The notes: generated by a model not told the origin, from the letters alone. DNA of 64,000 nt from Pleomorphomonas sp. PLEO (GCF_041320595.1 NZ_CP166625.1:2788001-2852000), one strand, 5' to 3'. Numbered from the stretch's first letter, positions 7,373-16,291 are shown. Program-made: numbers and translations.

Positions 7373-7756
7373 TTACTTGGACCCGGCGCGATGGCCGATC
7401 AGGTCGGGATTGTCGGCGTAGGCGACGGTCGAGGAATGAACGACCGGAGCCGTGGCGCCGGGGATGACCATCTTGGTGACGAAGGCCGACTCGCCATCGG
7501 AGGCACCCGGGTCATATTCGGTGACTGCTTGGGCGGCGACGCCGTGGGTACCGATCACCGCGCCGTCGGCGACGGTGGCATAACGCTCAGCGTCGGCGGC
7601 CGCCGATGCGGCGTTGGCGGGATTGACCTGAGCGGGCAGGGCGATGAAGGGCGAGGTGCCGCTATCGACCGACGGGTCGTAAAACACCTGGCCGGCATTG
7701 GCGATGGCGGGGACGAGGGCAACGGCGAAAGCGGCGGCGGCGAGGAACTTGTTCAT
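7373..7756 (-). CDS. Small exported protein of unknown function, array copy E
   Basis: This is the promoter-most member of the array at 127 residues. The signal peptide MNKFLAAAAFAVALVPAIANA is followed by unit 1 (FYDPSVDSGTSPFIALPAQV), the linker (NPANAASAAADAERYATV), unit 2 (YDPGASDGESAFVTKMVIPG) and a tail ending YADNPDLIGHRAGSK. The ATG at 7756 is preceded by GGAG at 8-base spacing; the frame is open further upstream, but that part does not resemble the paralogues. The diagnostic family features are two Y/F-D-P units, GTHGV, and YADN(P/S)-(D/E)-(L/V)-IG. Function unknown; expression as an abundant envelope protein is a guess. Confidence 0.8.
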   Translation of the reverse strand: MNKFLAAAAFAVALVPAIANAGQVFYDPSVDSGTSPFIALPAQVNPANAASAAADAERYATVADGAVIGTHGVAAQAVTEYDPGASDGESAFVTKMVIPGATAPVVHSSTVAYADNPDLIGHRAGSK

Positions 7757-7809
7757 GATCAAAACTCCGGTCTTCATGTTTGGTTTGTTTGAAGGGGCAG
7801 CGCTTGTTG

Positions 7810-7875
7810 GCTGCCGATGACCGTTATTTGCCCCTTGGCCGATCACGGCGAAACCGGCCGTCGCTGACGAGTGCG
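7810..7875 (-). promoter_or_regulatory. Conserved upstream block (copy E instance)
   Basis: This block matches the copy A and C blocks at 62 of 66 positions, about 55 bp upstream of the copy E start. The remaining 7757-8197 spacer contains this block and, at its far end, the grxD terminator. I see no other gene in it. Confidence 0.5.
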
Positions 7876-8142
7876 CGCCAGGGAAGTGAAGAGCGGATCG
7901 CGAAAGCGTGTGCGGTCAGTTGAACGGCGGCTGCCGGGATGAGGAAAAGCGCGGTGTGCCGCGACAAACCGAGATGGTGCCGCTCACGAGCGGACCGCGC
8001 CGAACCGGTCCGCCGATCACGAAACCAATGCGACTTTCGTCTAAAAAATCTTGGGGAATGCCGGAAAACCAGCCGCCGAGGCCCTTGAAGGTCGGTCCTC
8101 TATGCGCTTTTCGTTCGATTGCGAGTGCCATAGGCAAATAAA

Positions 8143-8172
8143 AAGGCCCCCGCCGGGGTCGGCAGGGGCCTT
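8143..8172 (-). terminator. Intrinsic terminator of the pur-bolA-grxD strand
   Basis: The minus-strand stem AAGGCCCC / GGGGCCTT is followed by TTTTTATTTG and lies about 25 bp after the grxD stop. It separates the purine/iron-sulfur block from the exported-protein array. Confidence 0.85.
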
Positions 8173-8197
8173 GAAAAAGCGCAGTGAGGTTGGCCGA

Positions 8198-8539
<342 letters not shown>

Positions 8540-8590
8540 GGGTCTACCTCGGTCGGTCGGATTCAAGGTCCGAATTGGAAGCATTCAAAA

Positions 8591-8821
8591 TTAAGGCGCA
8601 CTGGTCTGAAGTGCAAGAGCATGTAGCTCTCCGCCCATTTTTCCCTTGAGCGCGTCGTAGACCAACTGATGCTGCTTGACTCGCGTCAGGCCTCGGAAGG
8701 CTTCCGAAACGACGATGGCCGAATAATGGTCACCGTCGCCGGCGAGGTCGCGAATTTCGACGCTGGCATCCGGCAGCGCTTCCTTGATCATCGCCTCGAT
8801 GTCTGTTGCCTGCATGGCCAT
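8591..8821 (-). CDS. BolA family protein
   Basis: A small cytoplasmic partner of CGFS glutaredoxins. The 76-residue product has the BolA fold signature: DIEAMIKEALPDASVEIRDL, then GDGDHYSAIVVSEAFRGLTR and VKQHQLVYDALKGKMGGELH, including the conserved His after GDHY and in the RVKQHQLVY helix. The ATG at 8821 has AGGGG at good spacing; a GTG at 8830 is possible. It is followed by grxD after 51 bp and preceded by purL. Confidence 0.93.
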   Translation of the reverse strand: MAMQATDIEAMIKEALPDASVEIRDLAGDGDHYSAIVVSEAFRGLTRVKQHQLVYDALKGKMGGELHALALQTSAP

Positions 8822-8867
8822 GTCGAACACCCCTCTTTTCGTTGCCGGCTGGCAGCTGCCGTCTGGC

Positions 8868-8910
8868 GCATCCGCTTGTCCGAAAAGTCTGAAACTTTTC
8901 GAGCGGACGC
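8868..8910. repeat. Short palindromic intergenic repeat
   Basis: Nested inverted repeats: TCCGCT (8871-8876) with AGCGGA (8902-8907), and CGAAAAGT (8881-8888) with ACTTTTCG (8894-8901). The arrangement resembles the short palindromic elements scattered through Hyphomicrobiales genomes, here ending against the purL stop. Assignment to that repeat class is from general knowledge and was not checked by a genome-wide count. Confidence 0.55.
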
Positions 8911-11115
8911 TTACGCTTTGCCACCCATGAAGGCCGGGAACCAGCCGTCATAAGCCGCCTTGAGATCGGCGACCGACGCCTTGCCCGCGGCTCCGAAGTC
9001 GACGGCATCGCCACCAACCGTGCCGATTCGCTCGGCGCTGACACCGGCCTTGGCAGCGTCGGTCAGAATGGCGGCGCCTTCGCCTGGTTTCACGGCGATC
9101 AGGTAACGTGCCTGATCCTCGGCGAATACTGCCACATGCGGGGTGAGAGAGCCAAGCTCGACGCGGATACCGCGCCGGCCGGCCATCGCCATTTCGGCGA
9201 GTGCCACGCCGAGACCACCGTCGGAGAGGTCATGACAGGTGGAAACGCGGCTGGAGACGATGAGACCGCGCACGAAGTCGCCGTTCTTCTTCTCAAGTGC
9301 AAGGTCGACCGGCGGCGGCGTTCCTTCCTCACGGCCATGAAGGTCGCGCAGATAGACCGACTGGCCGAGATGGCTGCCGTGACCGCCGATAAGAATGACC
9401 TCGTCGCCATCGGCCTTGAAGGCGATGGTGGCCATTTTCGTCACGTCCGGCAGCAGGCCGACGCCGACGATGGTGGGCGAGGGCAGGATGCCTTCGCCGT
9501 TGGTCTCGTTATAGAGCGAGACGTTGCCAGAGACGATCGGGAAGTTCAGCGCCCGACAGGCTTCAGCGATACCCTGCAGGGCCCGCACGAACTGGCCCAT
9601 GGCCTCGGGCTTTTCGGGGTTGCCGAAGTTGAGATTGTCGGTGAGCGCGATCGGGTCGCCGCCGACGGCGGTGACGTTGCGCCAGCTCTCGGCGACGGCC
9701 TGCTTGCCGCCTTCGAAGGGATCGGCGTCGCAGTAGCGCGGCGTCACGTCGGCCGACATGGCGAGCGCCTTGCCGGTGCCTTCGATACGGACGACACCGG
9801 CGTCGCCACCGGGAATTTGAGCCGAATTGCCCTGCACGAGGCAGTCATACTGTTCGTAGACCCAGGCGCGCGACGCCTGGTCCGGCGCGGCCATCAGCCT
9901 GATGAGCGCGGTGCCCACGTCGTTGACCGCCGGAACGGCGTCGGTGGCTAGCGGGGCCGCCTTCTTGGGTTCGACCCAGGGACGGTCGTATTCCGGCGCC
10001 TCGTCGCCCAGCTCCTTGATCGGCAGATCGGCAACTTCCTTGCCCTGCCAGATGATGCGGAAGCGCAGATCGTCGGTGGTCTCGCCGCAAACGGCAAAAT
10101 CGAGCTCCCACTTGCGGAAGACGGCCTCGGCTTCCTTCTCCTTGGAAGGCTCAAGCACCATCAGCATGCGCTCCTGGCTTTCGGAGAGCATCATCTCGTA
10201 GGGCGTCATGTCCTCTTCGCGCTGCGGCACGCGATCAAGATCGAGGCGGATGCCGAGGTTGCCCTTGGCGCCCATTTCGACGGCCGAGCAGGTAAGGCCG
10301 GCGGCGCCCATGTCCTGGATGGCGACGACGGCGCCGGTTTTCATCAGCTCCAGGCAGGCTTCCAGAAGACGCTTCTCGGTGAAGGGGTCACCAACCTGCA
10401 CGGTTGGGCGCTTCTCCTCGATGGTGTCATCGAATTCGGCCGAGGCCATGGTGGCACCACCGACACCGTCGCGGCCGGTCTTGGCCCCGAGGTAGACGAC
10501 GGGCAGGCCTACGCCTTTGGCTTCCGACAGGAAGATGCCGTCGCGCTTGGCGATGCCCAGGGCGAAGGCGTTGACGAGACAGTTGCCATTGTAGCGAGCG
10601 TGAAAGCGCACCTCGCCGCCGACCGTCGGCACGCCGAAGGAGTTGCCATAGCCGCCGACGCCAGCAACGACGCCAGCCACCAGATGGCGGGTCTTGGGAT
10701 GGTTCGGCTCGCCGAAGGACAACGAGTTCAGGGCGGCGATCGGCCGGGCGCCCATGGTGAACACGTCGCGCAGGATGCCGCCAACGCCAGTCGTCGCGCC
10801 TTGATAAGGCTCGATATAGGACGGGTGGTTGTGGCTCTCCATCTTGAAGATGGCAACGTCGCCATCGCCGATATCGATGACGCCGGCGTTTTCGCCTGGG
10901 CCGATCAGCACCTTGTCGCCCTTGGTCGGCAGCGTCTTCAGCCACTTCTTGGACGATTTGTACGAGCAGTGCTCGTTCCACATCGCCGAGAAGATGCCAA
11001 GTTCGGTCAGTGTCGGCTTGCGCCCGATCAGATGGAGGATGCGCGCGTATTCGTCGGGCTTGAGCCCGTGGCGAGCGATGAGGTCGGGCGTAATGTCGAT
11101 GTCGTTCTGGAACAC
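8911..11115 (-). CDS. purL: Phosphoribosylformylglycinamidine synthase, large subunit
   Basis: Fourth step of de novo purine synthesis: ATP-dependent amidation of FGAR to FGAM, using ammonia delivered by PurQ. The 734-residue product is the small (three-subunit) PurL type. The N-terminal motif is [19 protein letters not shown] near residue 40. The ATP/Mg sites include [19 protein letters not shown] near residue 90 and a second DLSDGGL-type motif near residue 620. The GTG at 11115 is preceded by AAGGGG at 7-8 bases and fits rhizobial homologues; the frame is open to 11196. It needs PurS and PurQ, both encoded upstream on this strand. Confidence 0.96.
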   Translation of the reverse strand: MFQNDIDITPDLIARHGLKPDEYARILHLIGRKPTLTELGIFSAMWNEHCSYKSSKKWLKTLPTKGDKVLIGPGENAGVIDIGDGDVAIFKMESHNHPSYIEPYQGATTGVGGILRDVFTMGARPIAALNSLSFGEPNHPKTRHLVAGVVAGVGGYGNSFGVPTVGGEVRFHARYNGNCLVNAFALGIAKRDGIFLSEAKGVGLPVVYLGAKTGRDGVGGATMASAEFDDTIEEKRPTVQVGDPFTEKRLLEACLELMKTGAVVAIQDMGAAGLTCSAVEMGAKGNLGIRLDLDRVPQREEDMTPYEMMLSESQERMLMVLEPSKEKEAEAVFRKWELDFAVCGETTDDLRFRIIWQGKEVADLPIKELGDEAPEYDRPWVEPKKAAPLATDAVPAVNDVGTALIRLMAAPDQASRAWVYEQYDCLVQGNSAQIPGGDAGVVRIEGTGKALAMSADVTPRYCDADPFEGGKQAVAESWRNVTAVGGDPIALTDNLNFGNPEKPEAMGQFVRALQGIAEACRALNFPIVSGNVSLYNETNGEGILPSPTIVGVGLLPDVTKMATIAFKADGDEVILIGGHGSHLGQSVYLRDLHGREEGTPPPVDLALEKKNGDFVRGLIVSSRVSTCHDLSDGGLGVALAEMAMAGRRGIRVELGSLTPHVAVFAEDQARYLIAVKPGEGAAILTDAAKAGVSAERIGTVGGDAVDFGAAGKASVADLKAAYDGWFPAFMGGKA

Positions 11116-11241
11116 GGGCAATCCCCTTGGAGACCTGGCCGACGGTTGGGCAGGGGATAGAACGACTGGCGCAAAACCGCAAGAAAGCGGCTGCAAAAAA
11201 GTGAGGCTTATGGGATTTTCCGTCGAACAGTGTCGGTGCCG

Positions 11242-11805
11242 TCAGGCGTTAGTCAGCGGCTTGTTGGCAACCACTTTGATTGTCTCGACGGGAGGATCCT
11301 GCCTGAGTGACGATGGGCGTGACGAAGAGGAGGGCTGAGTTGGGTGGGCGGGGATACGCTGCTCGGCGAGACCGGTGCGCTGCACATAGAGCGTGTCGAG
11401 GGCACAGAACTCCCGAATGAAATCAAGGACCGCGGCCGCCGACATGATTGTCGGATTGATGTCGACCGTTGCGCTGTATTTCAGATAAAGCCTCTCGGCG
11501 TCGATGGTTCGCCCAGCGTAGCCCACCGCCCAGCCCTCGAATACGCGCTTGTCGATCGTGTTTATGGAGAGGACGGTCAGGTCCTCAATGCGCGGGTCCT
11601 CAAACAGTAGTCGCAGCCGCTTCGAGACCTGCTCGCGCGCGCCCTCGATGACCTCCATGACGAATTTCTCATTGAAGACCAGGCCGCCGGTCAGCCCCTG
11701 GGCGGGACTGTATTCACTCGCAGCCGCCAGGATGCTTTTAATCATCCCTGCGGATTCACCAATCTTCACATTGGTGCGACCGTAAAACACCAGGCGAGAC
11801 AACAT
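11242..11805 (-). CDS. BLUF-like domain protein lacking the flavin-photocycle residues
   Basis: The 187-residue product has a recognisable BLUF fold at residues 1-95: MLSRLVFYGR, LTGGLVFNEKF, VMEVIEGAREQV, LLFEDPRIEDL and FEGW in order. BLUF domains are blue-light receptors that bind FAD and depend on a Tyr, an Asn and a Gln. Aligned on the LxY, NxxxxxTG and QxLEG motifs, this protein has F7, S33 and E51 instead. The C-terminal half is variable and ends in a Pro/Ser-rich stretch. Without the triad, normal photochemistry is unlikely; a role as a light-independent interaction module is inference. It sits between purQ and purL on the same strand. The ATG at 11805 is preferred over 11835 because it begins the BLUF strand. 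Confidence 0.75.
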   Translation of the reverse strand: MLSRLVFYGRTNVKIGESAGMIKSILAAASEYSPAQGLTGGLVFNEKFVMEVIEGAREQVSKRLRLLFEDPRIEDLTVLSINTIDKRVFEGWAVGYAGRTIDAERLYLKYSATVDINPTIMSAAAVLDFIREFCALDTLYVQRTGLAEQRIPAHPTQPSSSSRPSSLRQDPPVETIKVVANKPLTNA

Positions 11806-11996
11806 GCCAAAACGCTCCGGCCACTGTTGATCCAATCAACGCAAAGGTTATGCCCTCACGTGACAGACAAATGGTTACCGAAGCTGGCGAAGCCGTAAAA
11901 ACGGCAAGCTATCTAATTTTTAAGGTAAACAGGAGTTAATCAGCTCGCCACAATTGCCAATGGCACACAGGCGCAACCGGCAGTGCGCCAATTCAC

Positions 11997-12668
11997 TCAG
12001 GCGGCGACGGAAGTGACGACACTCTCAAACAGACCGCGTCCGTCAAGGCCGCCGTGCAGGGCTTCGATCAGGTTTTCCGGATGCGGCATCATGCCTAGCA
12101 CGTTGCCTGTTTCATTGAGAATGCCGGCGATGTCGTTGATCGAGCCGTTGGGATTGGTGCCCTCGGCGTAGCGGAAGGCAACGCGGCCCTCGCCCTCAAG
12201 GCGCGCTAGCGTTTCAGGATCGGCGAAGTAGTTGCCGTCATGGTGAGCCACCGGGCAACGAACGATCTGGCCCTTGGCGTAGGCGCGGGTGAAATCGGTG
12301 TCGTTGTTGGTCACCTCAAGCTTCACTTCCTTGCAGACGAAGCGAAGGTGAGCATTGCGCATCAGCGCGCCGGGCAGCAGGCCGGCTTCGGTCAGGATCT
12401 GAAAGCCGTTGCAGACGCCCAGAACCCGAACGCCCGCTTTCGCTTTCTTTGCCACGTCGAGCATGGCTGGCGAACGGGCCGCGATGGCACCACAGCGCAG
12501 GTAGTCGCCGTAAGAGAAGCCGCCGGGCAGGACGATCAGGTCGACGTCGGGCAGCGTCGCGTCCTGGTGCCAGACGACGGTCGGCCGGACGCCGGTCACC
12601 GAATGCAGGGCCTTGACCATATCGTGGTCACGGTTGGAGCCGGGAAAGAGGACGACGGCCGAGCGCAT
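11997..12668 (-). CDS. purQ: Phosphoribosylformylglycinamidine synthase, glutaminase subunit
   Basis: The class I glutamine amidotransferase subunit that feeds ammonia to PurL. The catalytic triad is visible: C86 in GVCNGFQ, and H196 and E198 in MMPHPEN. The N-terminus [14 protein letters not shown] and the oxyanion segment [10 protein letters not shown] are typical. The 223-residue length is normal. It follows purS after about 150 bp and precedes the BLUF-like gene. Confidence 0.97.
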   Translation of the reverse strand: MRSAVVLFPGSNRDHDMVKALHSVTGVRPTVVWHQDATLPDVDLIVLPGGFSYGDYLRCGAIAARSPAMLDVAKKAKAGVRVLGVCNGFQILTEAGLLPGALMRNAHLRFVCKEVKLEVTNNDTDFTRAYAKGQIVRCPVAHHDGNYFADPETLARLEGEGRVAFRYAEGTNPNGSINDIAGILNETGNVLGMMPHPENLIEALHGGLDGRGLFESVVTSVAA

Positions 12669-12688
12669 ATCGTTTTCTCCTCGAAGGG

Positions 12689-12766
12689 TCAGGGCGTCAG
12701 GAACTGAACGGCAAGGGCGGTGGCAACGACCGGAATACCGATGAAGATCGCCGCCTTGATCCGCAT
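12689..12766 (-). CDS. Possible 25-residue membrane peptide between purS and purQ
   Basis: A very short frame ([20 protein letters not shown] then QFLTP) fills most of the 147 bp between purS and purQ. It is one hydrophobic helix after a basic start, like a single-pass small membrane protein. The ribosome site is weak (GGATC about 10 bases upstream). It could equally be chance. Conservation of the peptide at the same place in relatives would decide. Confidence 0.3.
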   Translation of the reverse strand: MRIKAAIFIGIPVVATALAVQFLTP

Positions 12767-12815
12767 GAAGGCAATGATCCGGCGCGTATCGTCGGAGCCT
12801 TCGGCCCTGCGCGCC

Positions 12816-13058
12816 TCAGCTAAGAATGGCGATGTCGTAGTTTTCGATGACGGTGTTGGCGAGCAGCTTCTCGCACATGTCGGCGACCGTAGCCCGGGCC
12901 TTGTCCGGGTCGGTTTCGGCCAACGCGAGGTCGATGATCTTGCCCTGGCGGGCGCCGTCGATGCCGGCAAATCCGAGGCCGCGCAGCGCGCCCTCGATCG
13001 CCTTGCCCTGCGGGTCGAGAACGCCCGCCTTGAGGGTGATGGTGACGCGCACTTTCAT
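12816..13058 (-). CDS. purS: Phosphoribosylformylglycinamidine synthase subunit PurS
   Basis: The small dimeric subunit that bridges PurL and PurQ and helps channel ammonia. The 80-residue product matches PurS throughout: MKVRVTITLKAGVLDPQGKA, IEGALRGLGF, KIIDLAL and NTVIENYDIAIL. The ATG at 13058 gives the family-typical start; a longer frame to 13115 adds unrelated sequence. It lies 115 bp after purC on the same strand. Confidence 0.96.
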   Translation of the reverse strand: MKVRVTITLKAGVLDPQGKAIEGALRGLGFAGIDGARQGKIIDLALAETDPDKARATVADMCEKLLANTVIENYDIAILS

Positions 13059-13173
13059 GGCCGTATCCCGAAAATGAAGAACGCCGGGGGAATAACCCGG
13101 CGTTCTCAGATTCACAAGTCGGTTTTCGCGGCGTCCTGGCCAATGACGGCCCTGCTTTGCGCCGCGCCGGCTG

Positions 13174-13938
13174 TTATTTCACCAATGTCGGGCCCGAAGG
13201 GCGCGTCTGTTCGGATTCATTGAGGATGCCGAGGCGACGAGCAACTTCCGTGTAGCTTTCGACGAGGCCACCCATATCCTTGCGGAAACGGTCCTTGTCG
13301 AGGCGGTCGCCGGTGGCGATGTCCCACAGGCGGCAGCTGTCGGGGCTGATCTCGTCGGCGACGACGATGCGCATCATGTCGCCTTCCCAAAGGCGGCCGC
13401 ATTCCATCTTGAAGTCGACAAGGCGGATGCCGACGCCGAGGAACAAGCCGGCCAGGAAGTCGTTGACGCGGATGGCCAACGCCATGATGTCATCGATTTC
13501 CTGCGGCGAGGCCCAGCCGAAGGCTGTGATGTGCTCTTCTGAGACCATCGGGTCCTTGAGCTCATCGCTCTTGAAATAGAACTCGATGATCGAGCGTGGC
13601 AGCTGAGTGCCCTCTTCGATACCCAGTCGCGTGGCGATCGAGCCGGCGGCCACGTTGCGGACCATCACCTCGAGCGGAATGATCTCCACCTCGCGGATCA
13701 GCTGCTCGCGCATGTTGAGCCGACGGATGAAATGGGTAGGGATGCCCATGTTGTTGAGATGGGTGAAGAGAAATTCCGAAATCCGGTTGTTCAGAACACC
13801 CTTGCCGTCGATGATCTCGTGCTTCTTGGCATTGAACGCCGTGGCGTCATCCTTGAAGTGCTGAATCAATGTACCCGGCTCAGGACCTTCGTACAGGATC
13901 TTGGCCTTACCTTCGTAGATACGCCGGCGGCGGTTCAT
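13174..13938 (-). CDS. purC: SAICAR synthetase
   Basis: ATP-dependent joining of aspartate to CAIR in purine synthesis. The 254-residue product begins [20 protein letters not shown] as in rhizobial PurC. The family signatures [20 protein letters not shown] (near residue 90) and [10 protein letters not shown] followed by [15 protein letters not shown] (near 175-200) are present. The frame is open to 13998, but homologues start at 13938. It is the promoter-proximal gene of the pur block, with a 382-bp upstream region that contains a terminator-like hairpin. Confidence 0.96.
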   Translation of the reverse strand: MNRRRRIYEGKAKILYEGPEPGTLIQHFKDDATAFNAKKHEIIDGKGVLNNRISEFLFTHLNNMGIPTHFIRRLNMREQLIREVEIIPLEVMVRNVAAGSIATRLGIEEGTQLPRSIIEFYFKSDELKDPMVSEEHITAFGWASPQEIDDIMALAIRVNDFLAGLFLGVGIRLVDFKMECGRLWEGDMMRIVVADEISPDSCRLWDIATGDRLDKDRFRKDMGGLVESYTEVARRLGILNESEQTRPSGPTLVK

Positions 13939-14320
13939 GGGGATATACCGTGGTCTGTTGATGAAATCCATGAGGCCGGGGCTCCGCGTCCGAATCACTA
14001 AATTTGCCCGCTTGTCGCCTCGGCGGGAGTTCAGGATGCGTCAACACTATGACTGGGGTGCGAACCTCTGGCCAACGTGGACACATTCTAAGCACAGAAA
14101 GCGGGCGAACTGACGTCCGCCCGCTCCCTCGCCTTGAGGCACACTATCTGATCGGGTTCCGGATAACAATCCCGTCGTGCTGCAATTTCGCGTAGTGGTC
14201 ATGCCTTAACTCTAAATGTTCTTTACCGACTTCTGTCCAAGTTGATCACGAGGCTGTGAAAGCATATATTGAAATTGAAGAGAGTGTTTTCGCTTTTGCC
14301 TTCAGAGAAAGGAGGTTCGG
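13939..14320. other. Divergent spacer between purC and the DUF1476 gene
   Basis: A 382-bp region, more AT-rich than its surroundings on the 14160-14320 side. It holds a minus-strand hairpin at 14098-14132 and a strong ribosome site for the plus-strand gene at its right end. A minus-strand stretch of 33 codons at 14147-14245 lies between stops and has no start codon. I see no supported gene. Confidence 0.6.
14098..14132 (-). terminator. Terminator-like hairpin in the purC leader
   Basis: The stem AGCGGGCG (14100-14107) / CGCCCGCT (14118-14125) is read on the minus strand and followed by TTTCTGTG. It is about 160 nt upstream of the purC start. No minus-strand gene ends just before it. It may therefore be an attenuator in the purC leader or the end of a small RNA. 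Which of these holds is not visible from sequence. Confidence 0.45.
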
Positions 14321-14704
14321 ATGTCCACGACATGGAGCCGAAGCCTACCGTTGTCAGGCGAAAGTGGCCATGACGGCACAATCGCAGTCTTCGACAATCG
14401 CGAGAAAGCCTTTGAGATCAGGTTCGCCCGCGACGAGGAACTGAAGTTCCGTGCCACGGCGCGTCGCAACAAACTTGTCGGTCTGTGGGCGGCGGGCAAA
14501 TTGGGTATGGGCGATCAGGAGGCGGCCGATTATGCTCGCTCCGTCGTCCTTGCGGATCTCAAGCGGGTCGGCGGTCGCGATGTCTCCGCCAAGCTGGCGG
14601 CTGACCTAGCCGGCGCCGGCATCCCCGTTACGGACGACGAGATACGGGCGACGCTTCTCGATCTGATGGCGCGCGCCGAACTCGAGGTCAGGACCGAAGC
14701 CTGA
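14321..14704 (+). CDS. DUF1476 family protein (F1-ATPase inhibitor zeta-subunit type)
   Basis: In Paracoccus and relatives this family supplies the zeta subunit that inhibits ATP hydrolysis by F1-ATPase. The core matches well: VFDNREKAFEIRFARDEELK, FRATARRNKLVGLWAAGKLG and AADYARSVVLADL. This 127-residue copy has about 20 extra residues before FDNREKAFE (MSTTWSRSLPLSGESGHDGT), where the family normally starts almost at the motif. The start is supported by a near-perfect AAAGGAGG a few bases upstream. The N-terminus carries the inhibitory function in the characterised protein, so the extension could alter activity; that is inference. Confidence 0.88.
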   Translation: MSTTWSRSLPLSGESGHDGTIAVFDNREKAFEIRFARDEELKFRATARRNKLVGLWAAGKLGMGDQEAADYARSVVLADLKRVGGRDVSAKLAADLAGAGIPVTDDEIRATLLDLMARAELEVRTEA

Positions 14705-14723
14705 CACGTCCGAAAGGGAGATG

Positions 14724-15497
14724 ATGGAACATCCGTCTTTGCGTGCCGCGCTTGCCGCCGCTCGTCCACTCCGCGTCGGCTGGGCTTGCCTGCCCGATCC
14801 GCTCGCCACCGAGACCATGGTGCGCGCCGGCTTCGAGGCGGTGTTGATCGACCTTCAGCACGGCGTGATCGACATGGGTACGGCGCCGGCCATGCTCAGC
14901 GCCATTCGCGCCGCTGGAGGTTATGCGCTCGCCCGCATTCCAGTTGGCGAATACCAGTCGGCCTCGCGTCTGCTCGATTGGGGCGCCGAGATGGCGGTGG
15001 CGCCGATGATTGAAACGGCGGATGACGCGCGCGCCTTTGCGTCCTTGATGAAATATCCCCCTCATGGACTGAGGTCTTATGGACCGGCCCGCGCCGTTCA
15101 GCTGTCCGGCCTTTCGGCCGACGCCTACCGTACCTCCGCCAACGGTTCGACGCTTGCCATCGTCATGATCGAGACGCGCTCGGCGCTCGCCAATCTCGAT
15201 GCCATTCTGGCGGTTCCGGGCATCGATGGCGTGTTCGTCGGCCCTTACGATCTCTCCATCGCGTTGTCGCCCGACGGCGAGCCTGGACTCGACCGATCGG
15301 ACACGATTGCCGCCATGGAACGGGTGGCGCGGCAGACGAAGGCGGCTGGCAAGGTCTGTGGCGCATTCGGAGCCAACGCGGCGCTGGTACGTCGCTATCT
15401 CGGATTGGGATTCACGTTCGCGACCTTGTCGACCGATATGGATCTGATCGCCAGCGCCACAAAGGCGGCGATCGCCGAGGTGGAGAGCGATGGCTGA
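14724..15497 (+). CDS. HpcH/HpaI family aldolase
   Basis: A class II metal-dependent aldolase of the 4-hydroxy-2-oxoheptanedioate (HpaI) type, which cleaves 4-hydroxy-2-oxoacids to pyruvate plus an aldehyde. Visible motifs are FEAVLIDLQHGVIDMG (catalytic His), PHGLRSYGPARA, IVMIETRSALANLDAI (metal-binding Glu) and DGVFVGPYDLSIAL (metal-binding Asp). The length of about 257 residues is normal. ATG ATG at 14721/14724 follows AAAGGG; I chose the second for spacing. It is 17 bp after the DUF1476 gene and probably co-transcribed. No linked aromatic catabolic genes are nearby, so the substrate is open. Confidence 0.9.
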   Translation: MEHPSLRAALAAARPLRVGWACLPDPLATETMVRAGFEAVLIDLQHGVIDMGTAPAMLSAIRAAGGYALARIPVGEYQSASRLLDWGAEMAVAPMIETADDARAFASLMKYPPHGLRSYGPARAVQLSGLSADAYRTSANGSTLAIVMIETRSALANLDAILAVPGIDGVFVGPYDLSIALSPDGEPGLDRSDTIAAMERVARQTKAAGKVCGAFGANAALVRRYLGLGFTFATLSTDMDLIASATKAAIAEVESDG

Positions 15498-15516
15498 TTG
15501 AGCGGAGGCGGGCCAG

Positions 15517-16077
15517 TCAGGGCGCCGCTGGCGCGCTGGCCCGCTTCAGCAGTGTCGCAAAGCGCGTCAGGCCCTCCGGCCAAGGACCATAGCCGGTTTC
15601 GCCGTTGATATGGCCGGCAAAGCCGGCGTCGACGAAGTCCGAGCCCCAGGCGGCGGCGAATTCGTCTGCCCGCTCAAAGGTGCAAAAGGGGTCGTCGCGG
15701 CTGGCAATCAACATCGACGGGAAGGGCAGGGGGTCGGTGGAGAGGCCGGCGAAGCTGGCGATCTCCGGGGTGTCGAGTCGATCGACGTCGGGCAGGCCGA
15801 CCAGAAAGGCCGCGGCCACCTTTCGTCCCACGTAGGGCGCGGCGTGAATCACCGTGGCGACGCCGAGCGAGTGGGCGACCAGCACGACCGGACGGCTCGC
15901 CTTGCCGACGGCGATGCCGAGCGCCGACACCCATGCATCGCGCTCAGGGTGGTCCCAGTCACGTTGGGCGACGCGGCGCGCCGTGGGGAGGCGCTTTTCC
16001 CATCGGGTCTGCCAGTGATCCGGGCCGGAATTATTCCAGCCGGGAACAATGAGGATGTCGCATTCTGAGGTCTTCAT
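15517..16077 (-). CDS. Alpha/beta hydrolase of the RBBP9/YdeN family
   Basis: A small 186-residue serine hydrolase. The N-terminal LIVPGWNNSGPDHWQTRWE is characteristic of the RBBP9/YdeN family. The nucleophile elbow is VAHSLGVAT near residue 90, the acid residue is in SRDDPFC, and the catalytic His is in AGHINGETGYGPW near residue 165. No signal peptide is present. The ATG at 16077 gives the family start; the open frame continues upstream without family similarity. It converges on the aldolase gene with only 19 bp between the stops. Substrate unknown. Confidence 0.88.
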   Translation of the reverse strand: MKTSECDILIVPGWNNSGPDHWQTRWEKRLPTARRVAQRDWDHPERDAWVSALGIAVGKASRPVVLVAHSLGVATVIHAAPYVGRKVAAAFLVGLPDVDRLDTPEIASFAGLSTDPLPFPSMLIASRDDPFCTFERADEFAAAWGSDFVDAGFAGHINGETGYGPWPEGLTRFATLLKRASAPAAP

Positions 16078-16291
16078 GCTGCAACCTTGAATGCCTTTGG
16101 GGTGGAATGCAAGGCAAGCCGTTTCGCTGCCATAGATCGTCGGATGGGTTTTTACAGCTCGCCCTGAGCTTCCGTTCACCTGGAGAATCAGGTTTTAGTC
16201 GCGAGTCGAATCAATGGTTTGACGGCGAGACTTACGATGTCGGCGCGGCGCTTTGAGACATTGATTCATCTACCTTCCGTTCTCTCGCCGG

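Noticed and set aside
4606-7756. The repeated unit as a mobile element or integron cassette array
   Set aside because: No transposase, integrase, terminal inverted repeats or attC-like sites; the repeats are whole genes with promoters and terminators, which fits ordinary tandem duplication.
14147-14245. 33-codon minus-strand stretch between stops, ending HDGIVIRNPIR
   Set aside because: It reads like protein but has no ATG, GTG or usable TTG start and no ribosome site; too short to support as a gene or pseudogene.
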